In this document: piece after piece, positions 1 through 13,445 of the stretch | Numbering within the stretch: position 1 is the first letter of the stretch | Layout of the letters: every line of letters begins with the position of its first letter | Origin: Centropus unirufus | Lineage: Eukaryota; Chordata; Aves; Cuculiformes; Centropidae | Assembly (NCBI GenBank): GCA_013397695.1 | Contig: VYZI01000238.1 | Coordinates: forward strand, 1-64,000 | Reading direction: 5' to 3' | DNA length: 64,000 nucleotides | Notes under the pieces: generated by a model | The model's input: only the letters and a program-made list of their open reading frames with translations | Told to the model about the DNA's origin: nothing | Database searches by the model: none | Program-made: the position numbers and the translations under genes

Positions 1-3000
1 AGGGCAAGACCCTAAGCAATGAGCTCTAGGCTGTTTTTCAAAGTCTAATTTTAATTTCAAGGAGCTGCTATTCTATATGCACATCCAGAAGTGCCATGGA
101 GCAGGTGGAGAAGAAACTATAATGCTGCGTGTAGTGTCTGACACACCCAACTGCATCTTTCATTCTCAACAAATCAAAGGTATTCCAAAGGTACACAAAG
201 TTCTTCTAATTAACTGTCAGTGGTAAAGAAACTTCCATCTCCTTCCCAGAGGCTAAGCTGCCAAAGCAACCAGAGCAGGTTGGTCTGCTCTCCCTAGTTC
301 TGATAATTCTGTTCTCGTGGCTCTGATACAGATCTGTGGGTGGTAGAATCAGTCAAATCCCTGTTCCACTGATTGAGAGTAGAAACTGGAATCAGGAATT
401 TGCATTAATGTAGGCTGTGAATTTCTCTGAGTCTTCCCACTTAAAATTATTTCTATTTTCTACTTTATTGTAGAATACTTACGTAGCTATCTGAGAGAAT
501 AAGACAGTTTTTAGGCTACATATCAGGATCTGGGGAACCTGACTCCATTCTTCTTCTCTTAGCTAGCTTGGTATTATCAGTCCTTTCACTTTATATTTTA
601 AAAGCTGAAAAAAAAACCTAAAATGTAAGTGTCTTGTCTCCAGTTACATACAGTATTGGACCCTGCTTAGAAGGTTGTCCCAGTTCTTGCTGAATATGGA
701 GTTCTTGACCAACGTTTTAATGAATGATAGGAAGAGGTGAGTCAAAGAGTTTTGATGGCCTGGCCTATGCGTCTAGTAAACTTTAGCACTCTGCTATTCT
801 TCTGTGGTCAAGAAATAAAAATCTAATATGAATCTAGGGAAACTTAAGGAGGGGAGAACTAATGCAGCTCAAGCAAAAGAAATTCAAGATAAATACTGTT
901 AGCTTTGCCTTAGGAGTAAAGTGTCAGAAAGTAAGTGAAAGCTGGCTTAGAATAGGATTTTGAAGTTTGCTTTGTTGTTCTAACTTCAGTAAATTACAAA
1001 CAAAGCATTATCAAAGTGTGGTTCCGTTTATGGTGCACAATTAGTGTGGTCTGTGTTTGGTTCTCAGTAACGACTATATCTACTAGATTATTAATAAAAA
1101 CTCAGCTCTATAGCCGTGGATTGGGGAATCTGACCAGTAAAGCTTACAGTGCATGGGGCACTATGTTAAAATCTTGCTAGACAAATTCTATACTGTACCG
1201 TCACCACAGCAATTCTCACAGCAAATTCATACTCTGCCCTCAGTAATGACTCTGCAGCACCAGAAATCCCAGTGGGTATGTAAAGGTGTATTAGAGGGCA
1301 ATGAAGATTAGTGCTGTGCCTGAAAACTGCTTAAGAATCGGATTGATAGGCAGTGAGAAATTACAAAATACAAACTGGATTCTGCAAGAGCTGTAATGCT
1401 GTTTACAGGAAAAGGATTTCACTAAAATGATTATGTGGAAGTGGGTTGCAAGTACAGGACAGATCTGTTTCATTGTTTGTCATCCCTTTTTGGTAGAGGG
1501 TTATTTTAAAATTTACTGCACAAGCCTCCACTGTGAATTTCATCTTCAGACACACACCACTGAATTAAATATTTTCTCCCAGAAAATAGTGAGTGAACTA
1601 CCTATATAGCAATAGGAATAAAACAGAATAATTCGTACTTGCATACGTGTGCACTCATCCACTCAGAGGTGAACAATCCCCCTTCAGTTCCCCGAGCTAA
1701 TGGGAGACTTGGGGTGGCCCCAGGCAGAGAATAAGGGGTAAGTGCATTCAATGACTCATTGCATTATCTAACATAGCTTTGTGGGGTCTCCGCGGAGCCC
1801 TAAGTAATTGTTATCTGACCCTTCCTTCTGCTGGAGCCAGTATTAAATCCAGAATCGATAAAGGAAGTTGCTCCATTGCTTTGAATGAATAATGCAGTAG
1901 TTTTGGAGCGCTGTGTGGCTATTGAAAACCAACAGTTTGTTATGACTCAGCGGGTGAACAGGCGTTCACGCAGGGCATGTGTTCTCGCATGCTTGGCTGT
2001 GTGCACAGCTGAACTTCATGTGAAGTTACTACATCTTCCTGATGAGATGAATGTCGGGAAGATTATTACTCAGCTGACTTATGCGTGGATCAGAATGGAT
2101 GGGTGTGAGCCTGTTGGGATCCTAAAGGTACAGGGAAATACGTTGTGCAATCTGTGGGATCATTGCATATGAAAAACATAACACTCAAACCAAGAACTCA
2201 GACTGAACAGGGCTGATCTCTCCAGGCATCACAAAATGTTTGCTTTTTCATACTGAGTACCCCTGGGCTTTATTGGAGGAGCAATCTCAGATGTGAAGAT
2301 GAATATCTGAGTTATAGCTACAATTACAGACACTCCATTTCCCTGAAAAGTTTATGGGGAGAGAAAACCACAGCATCGTAGCAAGAGCGTGGGTATGCAG
2401 GAAATGAAGTGCCTGCCCAAAAGTTATACTGAAGTTTGTGGCAGAGCATAAAATTAAAACACTGAGGTAGAACTAAGGAGATTTTAAATAGAGCAAGATG
2501 AACATTTTTCAACTAAATTAGCAGTCAGGAAGATATGTGGACTTGTCAAAACTTAAGTGTTTCCCAGGAGCATACCAACTATGTTGAATTTTGTGTGAAA
2601 AAACATTCTAAAGACAAGGATGATGTCTCTCATCCCAAATAGTTGGGAATTTTGGCCTTTCATGGTTTTCAGGAACTGGCCTCATCAGCTTTGCCTTTTA
2701 AAGGGATGTACAAGTACCTTTGAAGTCAATAGATTTAAAAGGGTGAAAATCCTCCCTTTTTCCATTAAAGACAAAAAATGTAAAAGTTTCATTGCCTATG
2801 CTGCCTGTACCAGGAGAAAAATGCCTATGCTTTGATGGATAAAAATCATGTGTAATTAAGGATAAATTTGGTCATGGCCAATTTATTACACTTATTTCTT
2901 CTTGTGAGAAGAAAATCTAGAATGTCTTTCCTCTCCCTAGTGTGTTGTTTGTGGCAATGTTGCTATATATTGTTATTAATGGTAATAATATGTAACAATG

Positions 3001-4260
3001 CTTCACTCAAGGCATGAGAAGACAGCAGGGTGAAACTCAGCTCTCTATTGTTCTGTGCTTTCTGGTGTTGTGGCATTGTTTTTGTTGACCTGTTTTGTTT
3101 GGTTTTTAAGTACTGAGTGTGTTGGTGCTTGCAGGTTGTCTGCTGAGTCCATTCCTACGCCAGTAGAGCACACAGCAGACTGGGTTATGATTTCTGTGAG
3201 GAAAAACAACTAATGCAATGACAGATTACTGAACTCCTTCTATTTGTGATTTATCTTCTGTCTCTGGAAATGTACGGAGACTGGTCCTCTCTAATGACTA
3301 AACCACAAGAATCACTTTTCCCTGAGAAGGCGGTCAACTGTTTCACGCCGACAACAATAAATACACTTCTATTGCATGGATTCTTCAAAATGAAAAGTGT
3401 TGAGCAATTAGGCAGCCTCATCCTCTAAAACTGATGGGTTACCTAAAGGGCTCTTCTGAAGGTTTTGCTGTACAGTTCCAGTTTACTAGATGACCAGCAG
3501 CCGCGCTGCAAGGGCTTTGACCATCATCACTGAATGCCTGGATGAAGTAAGCAATGGATGTTCCTGCTTAATCTTTTCTAGGCAGATTCAAGCTCGCTCT
3601 AACTGGGAATGTGTAGTCGTGTGAAAGCAGACCTGAGCCCAAGCTGATACCTTTACCTTCTAAGCCCACCTTCAAGTGGATTCAGTACCATGCCGACCAT
3701 AGTTCTCTGGCTCCTTCAGCTGGGCTGGAGGGTGCAATGCTGCAATACACCCTGTATAAGGCAGAAGGAATTGCACCACCAACTTGCTGGGGCTCTTAGC
3801 TGCCTGAAAACACCCAGAAATACTTTAACTGCAGCAGGAGGAAATGTACATCCAGGATTCTGAGAATATTACTTCAATAATGTTCCCTTCTTCACATAAG
3901 CTTGAAAAACTAAAGTTTTCTGGGCAGGTGCCAAATGCAGGTAATGAATGGTTTTTGAACGCTTTGGAAATGTACAAAGTAAAGGAAATGCTAAACACCC
4001 GTTCCATTCTGCTATCCAAGTCACAAGATTGCCTAGAGAACTGCTAATGATGTCTACAATTATAGCATATAAATAACAACAGGAATTATTTAGGGTGGAA
4101 CAAGGCAGGGCCACCTACAAGTAATTAGATGGCCTTAAGGAGAGGAGAAAACTTCCTTGAGAGAGAACTTTTGAAGCTGGCATGTTTGACCAGAGAAATG
4201 CTGGCTATATGAGAAGAAATACTTCTGTGAAAGCCTATGACAGGTTAAATTTAATTCTAG
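1..4260. other. Non-coding stretch, no gene seen
   Basis: AT-leaning, CpG-poor sequence. Open frames on both strands are under 100 codons and resemble no family. The only local structure I can point to is a pair of AP-1-type motifs with a GC-rich palindrome near 1.75-1.95 kb, listed separately. It could be intergenic DNA or intron of a gene outside the window. Confidence 0.7.
1752..1951. promoter_or_regulatory. Cluster of AP-1/NF-E2-type motifs around a CG-rich palindrome
   Basis: TGACTCA occurs at 1752-1758 inside the palindrome AATGACTCATT. TGACTCAGC, the NF-E2/Maf half-site form, occurs at 1943-1951. Between them CTCCGCGGAG at 1788-1797 is a perfect 10-base palindrome holding two CpGs in an otherwise CpG-poor neighbourhood. 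The motifs are real strings; enhancer function is inference only. Confidence 0.25.
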
Positions 4261-4269
4261 AATGGAAAG

Positions 4270-4297
4270 TAAAAAAAATTAAAAAATAAAAAAAATT
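4270..4297. repeat. A-rich low-complexity tract
   Basis: Nearly pure adenine interrupted by a few thymines, followed by ordinary sequence. No retroposon body or target-site duplication is recognisable beside it. Confidence 0.7.
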
Positions 4298-6226
4298 CAA
4301 AGAGCCACCGCACCGCAAGATTAAGTGCTTCTCATTGCTTACAAAATTGGAAATGCATGCCATTTTTTAATTTATGTTTTCGTTTGTCATAGCATTTGTT
4401 TGTGCAAGCCACTTGAGCATCTGCAAGAAGTTTAGTGATGCATGGGATGGAGAAAGGTTCAATATGTATGAGTAGGCCCAACTACATTTTCAAGCTGGAT
4501 TTTCTCCTTTAACAACAGCATCAAAGATTTATTAACAAGCAAGTATATGACACTAATTTCTTTCATTTGTCCTCTTTATTGCTTTATTAGCAATTCCAGG
4601 ATAATCTGTAATTTCAAACTAATTTTGCCATCATTTTTCTGGATTAGTGATAGAACTATTACAATAAATCAGCTAAGGACATTGGAACACTTGAGGTTTG
4701 ATCTCAATTTGCACCTGGTGAGTGGATGTACAGTGGATGTACAGAAGCAATAGAGGCTGTAGAAAGAAATACAGGAACATCTGAACAGAAGGCATTCCTT
4801 ATTTTCATGAGTTCCCTTAATTAGCTTGGCATAGAATTCAACTGCCTTCCTTGTGGAAAAAAAGTTTCTGCTCATTTATTTGTTGGTTTCTGAATACTAT
4901 TGAAGTCGTACCATTTATATATGTGGGTGTGTTTTCTCCCCAAAGAGCCTTGAAGTTGGGATGAGAGACAGGTCAATGAGATAGGAAATTATTCCTGGGG
5001 AGAGGAAAGAACTTTTCTGGTCTGTGACAGCACAAATTGTGTGGAGTATTGCATAAGAAAGCAGGAGATCTAGATAAGGAGGTGAGTGGTGATGAAAAAG
5101 CAAGTGAATGAAGGGATGACAGCGAGGAGACACAACCTGTTGGGCCACAGAGACGAGGTGCAGGAACTAAATTTGAAAGGGTAGAAAATGGAAAGTTGTA
5201 CACACAAATATATCTGCTCCTTGGCGAGACGGTAAATTGGACGCTGATGTAACAGATAGGTGCTAAATCATCATATACAGGATTACAATAGAGAAGCAAC
5301 CAAAGCATGGGCTGCTCCTGAGGGTGCATAACCAGAGGAGCTGCAGAGGAAAGAGACAGATCTTGTGTTCAAATGGCCACATTCATGACAGCAATTCAGT
5401 CCGTTGTCTTTTATGAAGCCACTTTAGAGCCATCTGTAAGTCCTTTGAATATGGCAATTAGCATGACTATTTGCTTTTCCTTCACAGGGACTGTGAAACT
5501 TTAATCAAAATTACACTCAGTGTAATAAGTTTGCAAAGGCTGAATTCTTAATGTTTCTTCCCAACACTTTTATGATCTGGTTGATCTTTAATAATGAGAA
5601 CTAGCTGAAACAAAAAAAAATTTCTATTCAGACAATGAGATTTCATAAAAAAATGAACCACCTTAAGTGAATACATTGATTTAGATTAAATTTGATGGGA
5701 AAACATCAAAATGAATAATTTTACCTAATTTCATTCTGGCAATGTTGAAATCTTTTATATTGGCATTTTATTTCTTTCATTTCAACTTCTATGATATTTA
5801 CATTATTTTGATATTCCTATACTATTGCATATAAGAGTTTCAGTGATCCCAACTCAGTATGTTTTTTATTTGCACTGAAATGCAAAATGTCAAAATGTTG
5901 GAATTTCCCATGGGATAAGACTTCCATTTTCTGTTTACAGTATGATGTGAAAAGAAATATTGTTCTCCAGAGTAAGTCTGGTCTTAGTACACCTGAGCTC
6001 CGGAATGCCAGTCAATCTACCATGTGGATCGGGATTGTGCAATAAGATTTCTGAATGATTTATGCCAATCATCTTTTCATTATTTCCTCACCAATACTGA
6101 TAGCGGTAATTCCTTGTATGCTAATGCAATTCTTCATCCATCTAGATACAACTTACATTCAACAAGCTACAAAGGAGTCTCCTTGGAGCATGGTTTCTGG
6201 TTTTCAAAATTGTTCAGCTTTTCATC
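4298..6226. other. Non-coding stretch, no gene seen
   Basis: AT-rich sequence with many short T and A runs. The longest open frame is the minus-strand 118-codon frame at 4973-5329, which has no recognisable motif and looks like composition noise. Apart from the 11-bp duplication I see nothing in it. Confidence 0.65.
4721..4742. repeat. 11-bp perfect tandem duplication
   Basis: AGTGGATGTAC is present twice head to tail without mismatch. It is a small slippage-type duplication with no coding context. Confidence 0.85.
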
Positions 6227-6240
6227 TTTTTTTTTTTTTT
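6227..6240. repeat. T14 homopolymer
   Basis: Fourteen thymines run directly into GCAG, which superficially resembles a polypyrimidine tract and splice acceptor. No convincing exon follows: a downstream donor with an open frame is not evident. Confidence 0.85.
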
Positions 6241-9200
6241 GCAGACTTAGGTCCAATGCTAGTCAGTGTATGATTTTAATAACATCTAGTATTATCATTG
6301 ATATTTATTTTACAAAGCGTTCTGCAATGTTGATGAGCTTCAGTCCATTTGGAGATGATGGGAACTGTCCTCAAGTGCTTGGTCATAAAGTTTGATATGA
6401 AAGCAATCAGCGAGATGGGGAGACTTTCTTTCAAACACCAGAATGACAGTAGGAGATGGTTTTTTTTTTGTTGAGCACATAGCCAGTCTTCATGTAAAGA
6501 AGGATGGCTTCAACTTGCACAGTGGATATAATTAATATATTAGCTGAAAGTTAACCTCCGCAAGTAGTGTGACTGAAGGTAAAGGAAACTAAGTATATTG
6601 TAATTCTGTTCATCGGAAATAGCTCATAGAAAAATGTATTGATTGGATCCTTTCCTGAAATAACGACAAGATGTGTAAACTCTTTCATCAGCTTGTCTGT
6701 TGGAGAAACCTATGCAAATTCTACGCAGGGTCCTCTCTGAAACTTTATATTGGAGGGAACGTTTTTTATTAAATTTTTAAATTTTGCTGTCTTTGCTCTC
6801 ATCAGGTTAGCCTATATAAAAGATGTGGGTTTTAGTCTCTTTATAAGCTACATTCTCTCAAACACAGATAGGGGTGTCAGATAATAGCCTCAAATTTTCT
6901 TATGCCTCAGTAGCCCACCTGTTCTCCTGCTTATAGGATATACTTGGAGCCTAATAGTGCAATAAATGTAGGCAAACTTATACAAAGGACAGATGGTAAC
7001 TGGAGCTACCACAATATGCTGCCACACTAGCTAAACCAAGAGCAACACACAGAGTAAATTATTTTGTTATCAACAGAATCTGCTGGTGATCCAAAAACCA
7101 GACTTTTCATATTTGATTTCTCAAATACGGATTTCAAGTATGCTTGCTGATGCCTGCAGAGGGTGTTTCCGGAGCACCAAAAATACTGCATGAAACCAGT
7201 TTGTAGGAACCCTGAGGGGCTGACTAAAACCTCTGATATTCTGTCAGAAATTATGCAAAGAAATAAGTATAAGTTTTTTGCTGTTTCTGTCATCTAATAC
7301 AGAGTCAAACCTAAAAATGTTAAATTTCCCTGATTTTCTTCAGTCAGAATAGTCCTGTCCTATTTATTTGCGGGGTAGCTGCCCTACCTTCCAAGAAAGA
7401 ACAATGATTTTTCTGAAAAAGATATTTATGGCTTCTCCAAGGTGTGGATTTTTTGTTCTACTTTTTATTTACTTCAGATGCTACAATTGAGAAAGTAATT
7501 CCACTGACCAGGGAAACCCGAGGAGTTCCTTGATTTTGAACAACTCCACCATGCTCTTTCCTCCTTGTTTCTTCCCTACTGAGTGTCTTCCAGGATGAGC
7601 TGGTCCATGGTCATGTCTGGCTAAGAGTGGATCTATTCTGCCTTAGAGGGAGGCCATTAGTGCATGGCTGTTTTGTGAAAACCTGCTCCTAAAAAATGTA
7701 TTTACAAGATTAAAACCACGTTGCCTTAGATTTTGTGCTATCTGACAGCCTGATCTCATAGTAAAAACACTGCAGGAAAGTGGGTTAGTACAGATTGTGT
7801 GTTGTCAGCTTTTAATATGATTATTAGGGATTTTTTTATATTTTTATAAGCAGAATTTAGTATGCTGTGTCACTAAGTTTAAGATGTACTATCTGAAAAC
7901 ATTTTATAGAATTCAAAGAAGTGCCATCTCTCAAAAAACAACCTGCCTCTAAATTCAGGTCACGCACTTTGTTTCACATAGAGCAAAATTTTGCAGCTAA
8001 TACAAGCACATTTCCTTGTCCCACGTTGTTCGCCTAACTAAACCATCCATTACATGACGTGCCATTTACATAGACAATCCGTGCTTGGACTGGGGTTTCT
8101 AGATACCCCTTTGGGTTCTGTAAACAGAGAATTAACTGATTGTTTCAATGTTGTTCTCTTTGTGAAGAAGAGTTTAAGCCCCATCCTCTGCTGGCAAGCT
8201 TTGCTCCTAATTGCAGCGAAGGAGTGATGCTGATGCCATTGTAATGGGGCTGATAGTAGCAGCATTTTTAATGACAAGCTCTGTGCAAGGTGCAGAAGAA
8301 AAGCTCCTGCTCTCTGGATCCTGCTGTGTAAACAAATAAATGTATGTTGGGTATATAACTACTGAGCTGGATCTTGCCGAGTAGTGTTTTGTGGGTTTTA
8401 GAGAAAAGAATGTCTTGTGGGGCTGAATGAACAAAAGACAAGAGAGCAGGGGATGCGACTAATGAAGGCAAAACCAGAGGCATTTGAGATGGACTGACAA
8501 GCAGAAAGATGTGAACAGACAAATTCTGAGGAATGCTCAGGCAGAGCATGTGGATAAAAATAATAAAAGATACCGAATATGCCAGCAGGGCAGAGACATA
8601 GAAGTGTGGTGGGGAAAAAAATCGGGGTAAGATTGCTTTTGAGCTCCTAGTTGGGAAGGGAGTGGGGGCTGGGAGTGTGTAATTATGTTGGGATTTTGTC
8701 TTTTGTTTTGGTTTTTTGTTTGTTTGTTTTTTTCAAAAATTGCAGCTGATGGATGGGGTTTACTGGGGAAGTTGTCAAAAATTAAAACAGCCAAAGGATG
8801 GACAAACATTTTTAGCTACAAAATTTTAAAGGAAAATTAGGTACTTTTTAGAAAATTTGATGGAGGAAGAAACCAAAAGGAAGTGTGTATCACCAGCAGT
8901 GTGAGTAAGCCAAAAAAAAAACAACTAATCAGAAGTCCTGGGACTGCACTTAGAATATGAGCCTCAATAACAGGATAAATGATCTGTTTTTTTCATGCAA
9001 GCTGCCAGAAATAATAATTACATATCATTTATGGTTTTCATTTGAAGATATATTCAATAGTTGTCAAAAGACAATCCTATGTCCAAAAGTACATTCCAAC
9101 AGCTCCCATCCTCTCTAGTGGGAGTAATTGTCCTCTTTTGTAACTCATAAGAACATGTTTGGTTTCCTTTTGTATCTGTCTTTGGTACGCAAGTTTAGCT

Positions 9201-12200
9201 AATGCAGACATTCCTGTGCTGTTTGTTTTCTGGCAAGGTGAGTTATGATTACAACCTAGGTGATGAGCATCTTGCGCTGATAAGATTTTTCTGCAAGTCA
9301 CCATGAGGTAATGGGAAGTGTCTTCTTTTAATGATCGACGCTGTTTAATTTTTTATTGTATTCAGCTGGGGTTTTTATAGCAGTTGATTAAAGTTCACAG
9401 GAAAGATGAATTTAAAAGACTTCAGATTTGTTAGATGTTCTATGGCTTGCCAGTCTCTCTGCCAAAATTTTCCACTGTGTACTTGTTATAGTTCTGCATG
9501 GTGTAAATTTAATTGACTGAAGATGCGAAGCATTATTATGGATCTGTCATTGCAGCCGCTCCTCATATGTTTCACTAGCTGGAATGAGCAGTCACTGGGC
9601 TTGTTTCTGACCTAATTCACAATGATGTAAACCAGCAGTGATTTCACAGAAGAGGAAACAGATTTAGATGGTGAGAAAGCAGAACTACACTCGTCGCTGC
9701 TCCAGCAGCGCTCATTTACAGGTCAGTGGAAGAGTAAAGCCCATTCTTAAAACACTAAATTTCAAGTATGTAGGAACAGAGGTACATTACATAAGATGTT
9801 CAGCTGATATAACAACATAATTCATCTTTTTATTTTGCTGACTCTATTAAGACAGTATGGAAAAATGAGAAAATAGTCTGGGCTTTACAGCCCATCATCC
9901 TTATGATACCCAATTTTCTCACCAGAAGCAAAGGTCTAATGATAAAAAAAATGGACAGAGATATATTTATCATACCAAGTTACTGGTTATGTTAATTTGG
10001 TGTATTGGAATATTTTAGTCCCAGTAGTCTCATTTTAATAAATGAATGTAAATTAATTCATATGTTGATATCTGGATTTGTCTATGTATTGATTTATCAA
10101 CTATGTCTTGTTTATTAAATTCCCCTTACTTATAACAAACAATTACTCCTTCAGGTAATTGATTTAAAACATGGTGTAGACCATAGTCAGCTGATACTGT
10201 GCCAAGAGTTATAGTACAAATTAATACAGATTAGAAGTTTGCGTGCCTTATTGTTGCTCCACCAAATCAATATCTGAAGTAAGCCCATGGCATCCACTAG
10301 GAATGTAACAGGAATTATTTGAAATATAAATGTACACTACTGGCAGGACTGGTTTCTTTATGCATATGATTTGTATTAATAGCTGACACTCAGAGAAGAG
10401 AAGGCGCTGTGATCTTGGCAGGAGTACGCAGGGAGAAGTTGAGACTATGAACTTGCCTCTATTAAAATTGATTGTAATATGATGGATTGGGTGTCATTCT
10501 AATTTGGAGCAATCTCAAAAATTCCTCAGAGCCTTCCTGTAAAATGCAAATATGCGATCGAAATGAGGCCTCTCGTGTGCATAACCATTAGCAATATCCT
10601 GAGGAACATGAGATATAAGATGGACTGAGACACCTTAAAACAAAGCCCTTTTCAGAGCAGAAATATCCAGCTTACTCTCAACATCAACAGTTAAATGACT
10701 GGAGCTTTTAAAACAATGGTTTGGTCTGGAGGCAGACGCTGTTAACATGTTTGCTCTCCTACTTAGAGAAAAATCTGAAGTCCCTGGAGAAGGACAAGAA
10801 TGAATACGGTACTTGTATAACAGAGAAGTGAATAATTGTCCTCTACCCCCACAAACTGAAAATGCTGGACAGTGATTTACTGCTGAGGAAGAGAGACAGA
10901 CATAGTCTGACACGGCATGATGCTTTTAGAAATCAGATTTTCAAGACTATTATAAAAACATTATTAAATGAATTACTAAAAGGAAAGAGTCAAACTAACA
11001 GTTGGAGTGTTCTCCCTTAGTCATTTCTTCCCTGGTCACTTAAGTAGCTTTTACTGGACTGAGGTCAGCAAAAAGTTTAGCTTTATGTATAGGGTTGTTT
11101 CATTCAAATCATGAAATGCCTCTAACTTTCTCTCAGAATCTGGGCTTATTTTGCATAATCTGTGCATCCTATCTTCCTACAAGGTTGCTTCTCCTACTTG
11201 GAGTATTTCAATTTGACAATGAAGATCCACATTAGAATTTGCAAATGAGGATTTTCAATTTTTGTCCAGATTCTGAAGGCAAAGACTCAGACTTATCTTC
11301 TAACTGAATTTGTATCTTGGGCCTCTGGCCTCAGTGCTTGTAAAAGGATGAACAAATTCTCAAAAATTTCTTGCACTAAAGATTTCTAGTTCACTTTAGC
11401 TTTTTTGGCCTTTGAAATATGGTTTCTACTGTATTTCGTACTAATGGTTTGTTGTTTTTTTTTCTTTTCATAAGAGTGTTCACAGAAGGCAAAGTTTAGC
11501 TAATAAACATGCAAATGTGTTCACAGGGAGGTTTGTGCCAGAAATTTTAATGGGTTGCTGTTCTGCTCCTGGTTGAGTAAACCACAGTGGTTGCTCTAAC
11601 TTTCTTCCCCTTTTCAGATTTGTTTAACCAGTGATGGAGCAGAGAAGAATTAGCTGGGAGGAAGGTCACCAGTTCAACATCTACAGCTGGAAACACTGAA
11701 ACAAAAGTCCATTTGATTTTCCAACAAATAGAAATCTACCTAATGTGACTCTTGCCATCCAATTTCAAATAGCCAATTGGAAGAAGTTTCATTTGTAAGT
11801 AATAGGCTTTAAAGGAAGTTACTGCGGTAAAATAATACTTGGGGAAGGGTTTTGTGTGTGATTTCCTTTTTTAAAAAATTTGTTTGCAAGAAATTAGTGA
11901 CCAAATTGTGTAACAATGGGGCTTTACTGAATCCTATATACTTGTTGCTACTCTCAATAGTACACTGCAGTCTCTTTCTCTCTTTTTCGCCCTCCCCTCA
12001 ATCTTTGAATGAAATAATACCTGTGACACAGAGCACTTCAAGCATACAGTCGTCTCACTTCTAGATTTTGAGTAATAAGAAAAAATATTCAAAGACAGAG
12101 TTGTTTTACGCTCCTCCACTTGCCTCTCACTGGTAACCTTCATTACTGATTTAAAAGATGAAAGATGTGCAGTGTATACTAGTGCTGACCCCACCGTCAC

Positions 12201-13429
12201 CTCGCCAGTCCTCAGTCATGAGCTCAACTTTCCCTCTGCACTCTGTGTAATGCAGCATCCTTAATCTGTGTGAGTGCTGCTTTAGGAGCCTACATCTGGC
12301 TAATGGATTTGGGGAAAATCCATCCCTCTCTTGTCCGGCTCCTCAGGACAAAGATTGAGAGCTTGAATTTACTGCTTATGGCTCTGTTATGCCAGAGGCA
12401 GAAACAAAGCATATTTCAAGGTTAGTTCAACTAGGCAGCTGGGAGAATACCACAAGCCTCATCAGCTTACGTAATATCTTCTACTACAAACACAACCTTT
12501 TCTTCCTTCACTCACTCAAAATAAAATGAGTCTCGGAATTTATATTGCAAACCATGGAATTATTCTGCAAAGAACTAGAATGTTAGGTCTGCATTCCCCA
12601 AAGTGTTAAAGAATTTTGGGACAAATTCAGCAGAACAAGTCTAAATGTCATTAAGAAGATTTAATTAGATTGTTATACATTTGTAAAGGAAAAAGCACAT
12701 GGGTACTACTATGTCTCTCAACAACAGTGTTTATAGGAAAAAAATGTTCAATTTGCATGTGAAATGGAAACAGAACACAGAAATCAAAATTTTTAAGAGC
12801 TATTTAGACTGCATAGCAGGCCAAACAGAAAGTCTCCCTTTCTGTGACTGGCATGCAGAGTAATTTTTGGTGACAAAAAATTTGTGTGCTCATGCTTATT
12901 CTGTCAAAAGAAAAGGAACAAACAGAAAACAAGGCTAAAAGCCGTTTTATTAAATGTGCAGATAAATGCCTCCCAGACCTGCCTCAAGCGTCCACTTTTG
13001 CTACCTTGTGATGTGGTAGGGCCATCTGTATATCCAACTCGCTACGAGATTTTTGTTTAAGTGGCAGTTGCTGTGGTAACAGCATGAAGAGCAGATCAAA
13101 TGGATGGTAGGCCCAGATGACTTTCACTAAGAACCGCACATATATGAACGATTGGTGATGACCCAATTCCAAAAGGTTATCAATGGAGATTTGCACTGTA
13201 GCTGCCTTAATATTGCCTTCTGCAGGAGTCCGGACCTTGTTTCTGCCCCCTAAATGTTCTTATGTATTAGCAGCCCTGGAGTTTCATCAGAAGCTCCTGG
13301 ACTTTCCACAAAGGAAATGCTGGTGGGTTAAAAGAAGTGGTACAGTTTCACACTCACATGTTTGTGCTGCCTCCTCATTGTCAAGGGTTGGGCTGAGCCC
13401 AGCCTTGGGCTCTGTCAAAATGTTGAGTA
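6241..13429. other. Non-coding stretch, no gene seen
   Basis: AT-rich, CpG-poor DNA. Frames are all below about 95 codons and lack recognisable motifs. It contains a GTTT-type low-complexity run at 8701-8733 and an A10 run at 8912-8921. There is no tRNA B-box, no LTR and no coding family recognised. Confidence 0.65.
8701..8733. repeat. T/GTTT low-complexity run
   Basis: Irregular TTTTG and GTTT units form a T-rich tract of about 33 bases with only guanine interruptions. Confidence 0.75.
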
Positions 13430-13445
13430 ATTATCACATGATAAT
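13430..13445. promoter_or_regulatory. Palindromic double GATA motif
   Basis: ATTATCA and TGATAAT form perfect 7-base inverted arms around a CA spacer, giving two TGATAA GATA-factor cores in opposite orientation. Palindromic GATA sites are a known binding configuration. Occupancy or function here is not shown. Confidence 0.3.
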
